A DNA stretch of 64,000 bases from Zhongshania aliphaticivorans (GTDB taxonomy: Bacteria > Pseudomonadota > Gammaproteobacteria > Pseudomonadales > Spongiibacteraceae). The notes beneath the pieces are model-generated. The model saw only the letters and a program-made list of their open reading frames with translations, was not told where the DNA came from and ran no database searches. The position numbers and the translations under genes are program-made. Each line of letters begins with the position of its first letter. The stretch's first letter is position 1. The stretch spans positions 2,759,501-2,823,500 of the forward strand of contig NZ_CP014544.1 in assembly GCF_001586255.1 (NCBI RefSeq), written 5' to 3'. This document shows, one piece after another, positions 63,513 through 64,000 of the stretch.

Positions 63513-64000
63513 ATGAAAAACAAAATAATTATTACCGTCGCAATACTAATTAGCATCGCAGCCTTAAGCCGTTTAGCGCTGCCCACGGCCCTCCACAAAG
63601 CTGGCCTGCACCCAGACTACAACGGCCCGCGCTATGACATCGCCGCCGGTAAAAAAGCCCTTATCATCGGCAGCAATCACGCAACGCTAAATGCACCGGG
63701 CGAAACCGACGGCGATGCCACTGGCGTCGCAATTTCAGAAGTGACCCACCCCTACTACAGCTTTTTAGATGCCGGTATGCTGGTTGATGTCGCCAGTATT
63801 GATGGCGGTGAAATCCCGGTCGACCCAATGAGCCTCAAGTTTTTTATTATCAGCGAGCACGATGAGCGCTATCTTGAAGACCCAACGCTACAAGCAAAAA
63901 TGCAGAATTCCCTCGCCATCGGCAACGTTGATATTAGCCAGTACGATATTATTTTTATCGCGGGTGGCTGGGGCGCCGCCTATGATCTCGGCTATTCGCC
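63513..64000 (+). CDS. exported DJ-1/PfpI-like protein, cut by right edge
   Basis: An open frame of 162 complete codons running off the end. A hydrophobic N-terminus (MKNKIIITVAILISIAALS) predicts a signal peptide or anchor. KKALIIGSNHATL and later DIIFIAGGWGAAYDLGYS resemble the class I glutamine amidotransferase-like (DJ-1/PfpI, Hsp31-type) fold; the nucleophile cysteine would lie beyond the window. An in-frame ATG at 63492 is possible, but neither start has a strong ribosome site. An exported member of this family is uncommon. Function unknown. Confidence 0.75.
   Translation, partial: MKNKIIITVAILISIAALSRLALPTALHKAGLHPDYNGPRYDIAAGKKALIIGSNHATLNAPGETDGDATGVAISEVTHPYYSFLDAGMLVDVASIDGGEIPVDPMSLKFFIISEHDERYLEDPTLQAKMQNSLAIGNVDISQYDIIFIAGGWGAAYDLGYS

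Overview
This window looks like the chromosome of a marine, aerobic gammaproteobacterium. The gene order resembles Pseudomonas/Cellvibrionales, and a Spongiibacteraceae-like organism (for example a Zhongshania or Spongiibacter relative) is my best guess. That placement rests on gene order and protein flavour only; no rRNA gene is present to test it. I see no tRNA, rRNA, CRISPR array, insertion sequence, phage gene or replication origin. No gene-free stretch exceeds 300 bases. The longest is the 284-base gap between rpsB and map.

Region 1 (1-9524, all minus strand) is an accessory acyl-CoA catabolic cluster. Read in transcription order from 9524 downward it holds a two-domain DUF35 protein, two thiolase-fold proteins that lack the canonical thiolase cysteine and histidine, an AMP-forming acyl-CoA synthetase, a crotonase, an alpha-methylacyl-CoA racemase/CoA-transferase family III protein, a nitroreductase, a second isomerase-like crotonase, and a PPOX-like flavoprotein that runs off the left edge. 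The combination suggests breakdown of a methyl-branched (isoprenoid or sterol-like) side chain ending in a retro-aldol step; this is inference. Palindromic repeats built from GACGTC or GGGAGACG units lie between these genes.

Region 2 (9724-54114) is the conserved core. A small DUF454 membrane protein (+) and a group 3 truncated haemoglobin precede der-bamB-yfgM-hisS-ispG-rodZ-pilW-rlmN-ndk (written right to left on the minus strand). The complete iscRSUA-hscBA-fdx-iscX iron-sulfur cluster operon follows, with a good sigma70 promoter overlapped by an IscR-like site. Next come trmJ and tilS, and then the cell-envelope and translation superoperon rpsB-tsf-pyrH-frr-uppS-cdsA-dxr-rseP-bamA-skp-lpxD-fabZ-lpxA-lpxB-rnhB-dnaE-accA. 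Diverging from rpsB on the plus strand are map-glnD-dapC-nth, then an ArsC-like reductase and dapD. Many neighbours overlap by 1 to 14 bases, which implies translational coupling.

Region 3 (54167-64000) is a second accessory catabolic island: a PaaI-type thioesterase, a TonB-dependent receptor, a LysR regulator, and a plus-strand run of a histidine-box membrane hydroxylase, a Baeyer-Villiger-type monooxygenase, an exported sulfatase, an HSL-type esterase and an exported DJ-1/PfpI-like protein cut by the right edge. A coherent but untested reading is uptake of a hydrophobic, possibly sulfated substrate, desulfation in the periplasm, oxygenation, ring or chain cleavage to an ester, and ester hydrolysis.

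Several starts were moved inward from the longest frame because a Shine-Dalgarno sequence or the family's usual length favours an internal ATG. hisS starts with TTG. yfgM, lpxA, rseP and frr start with GTG.
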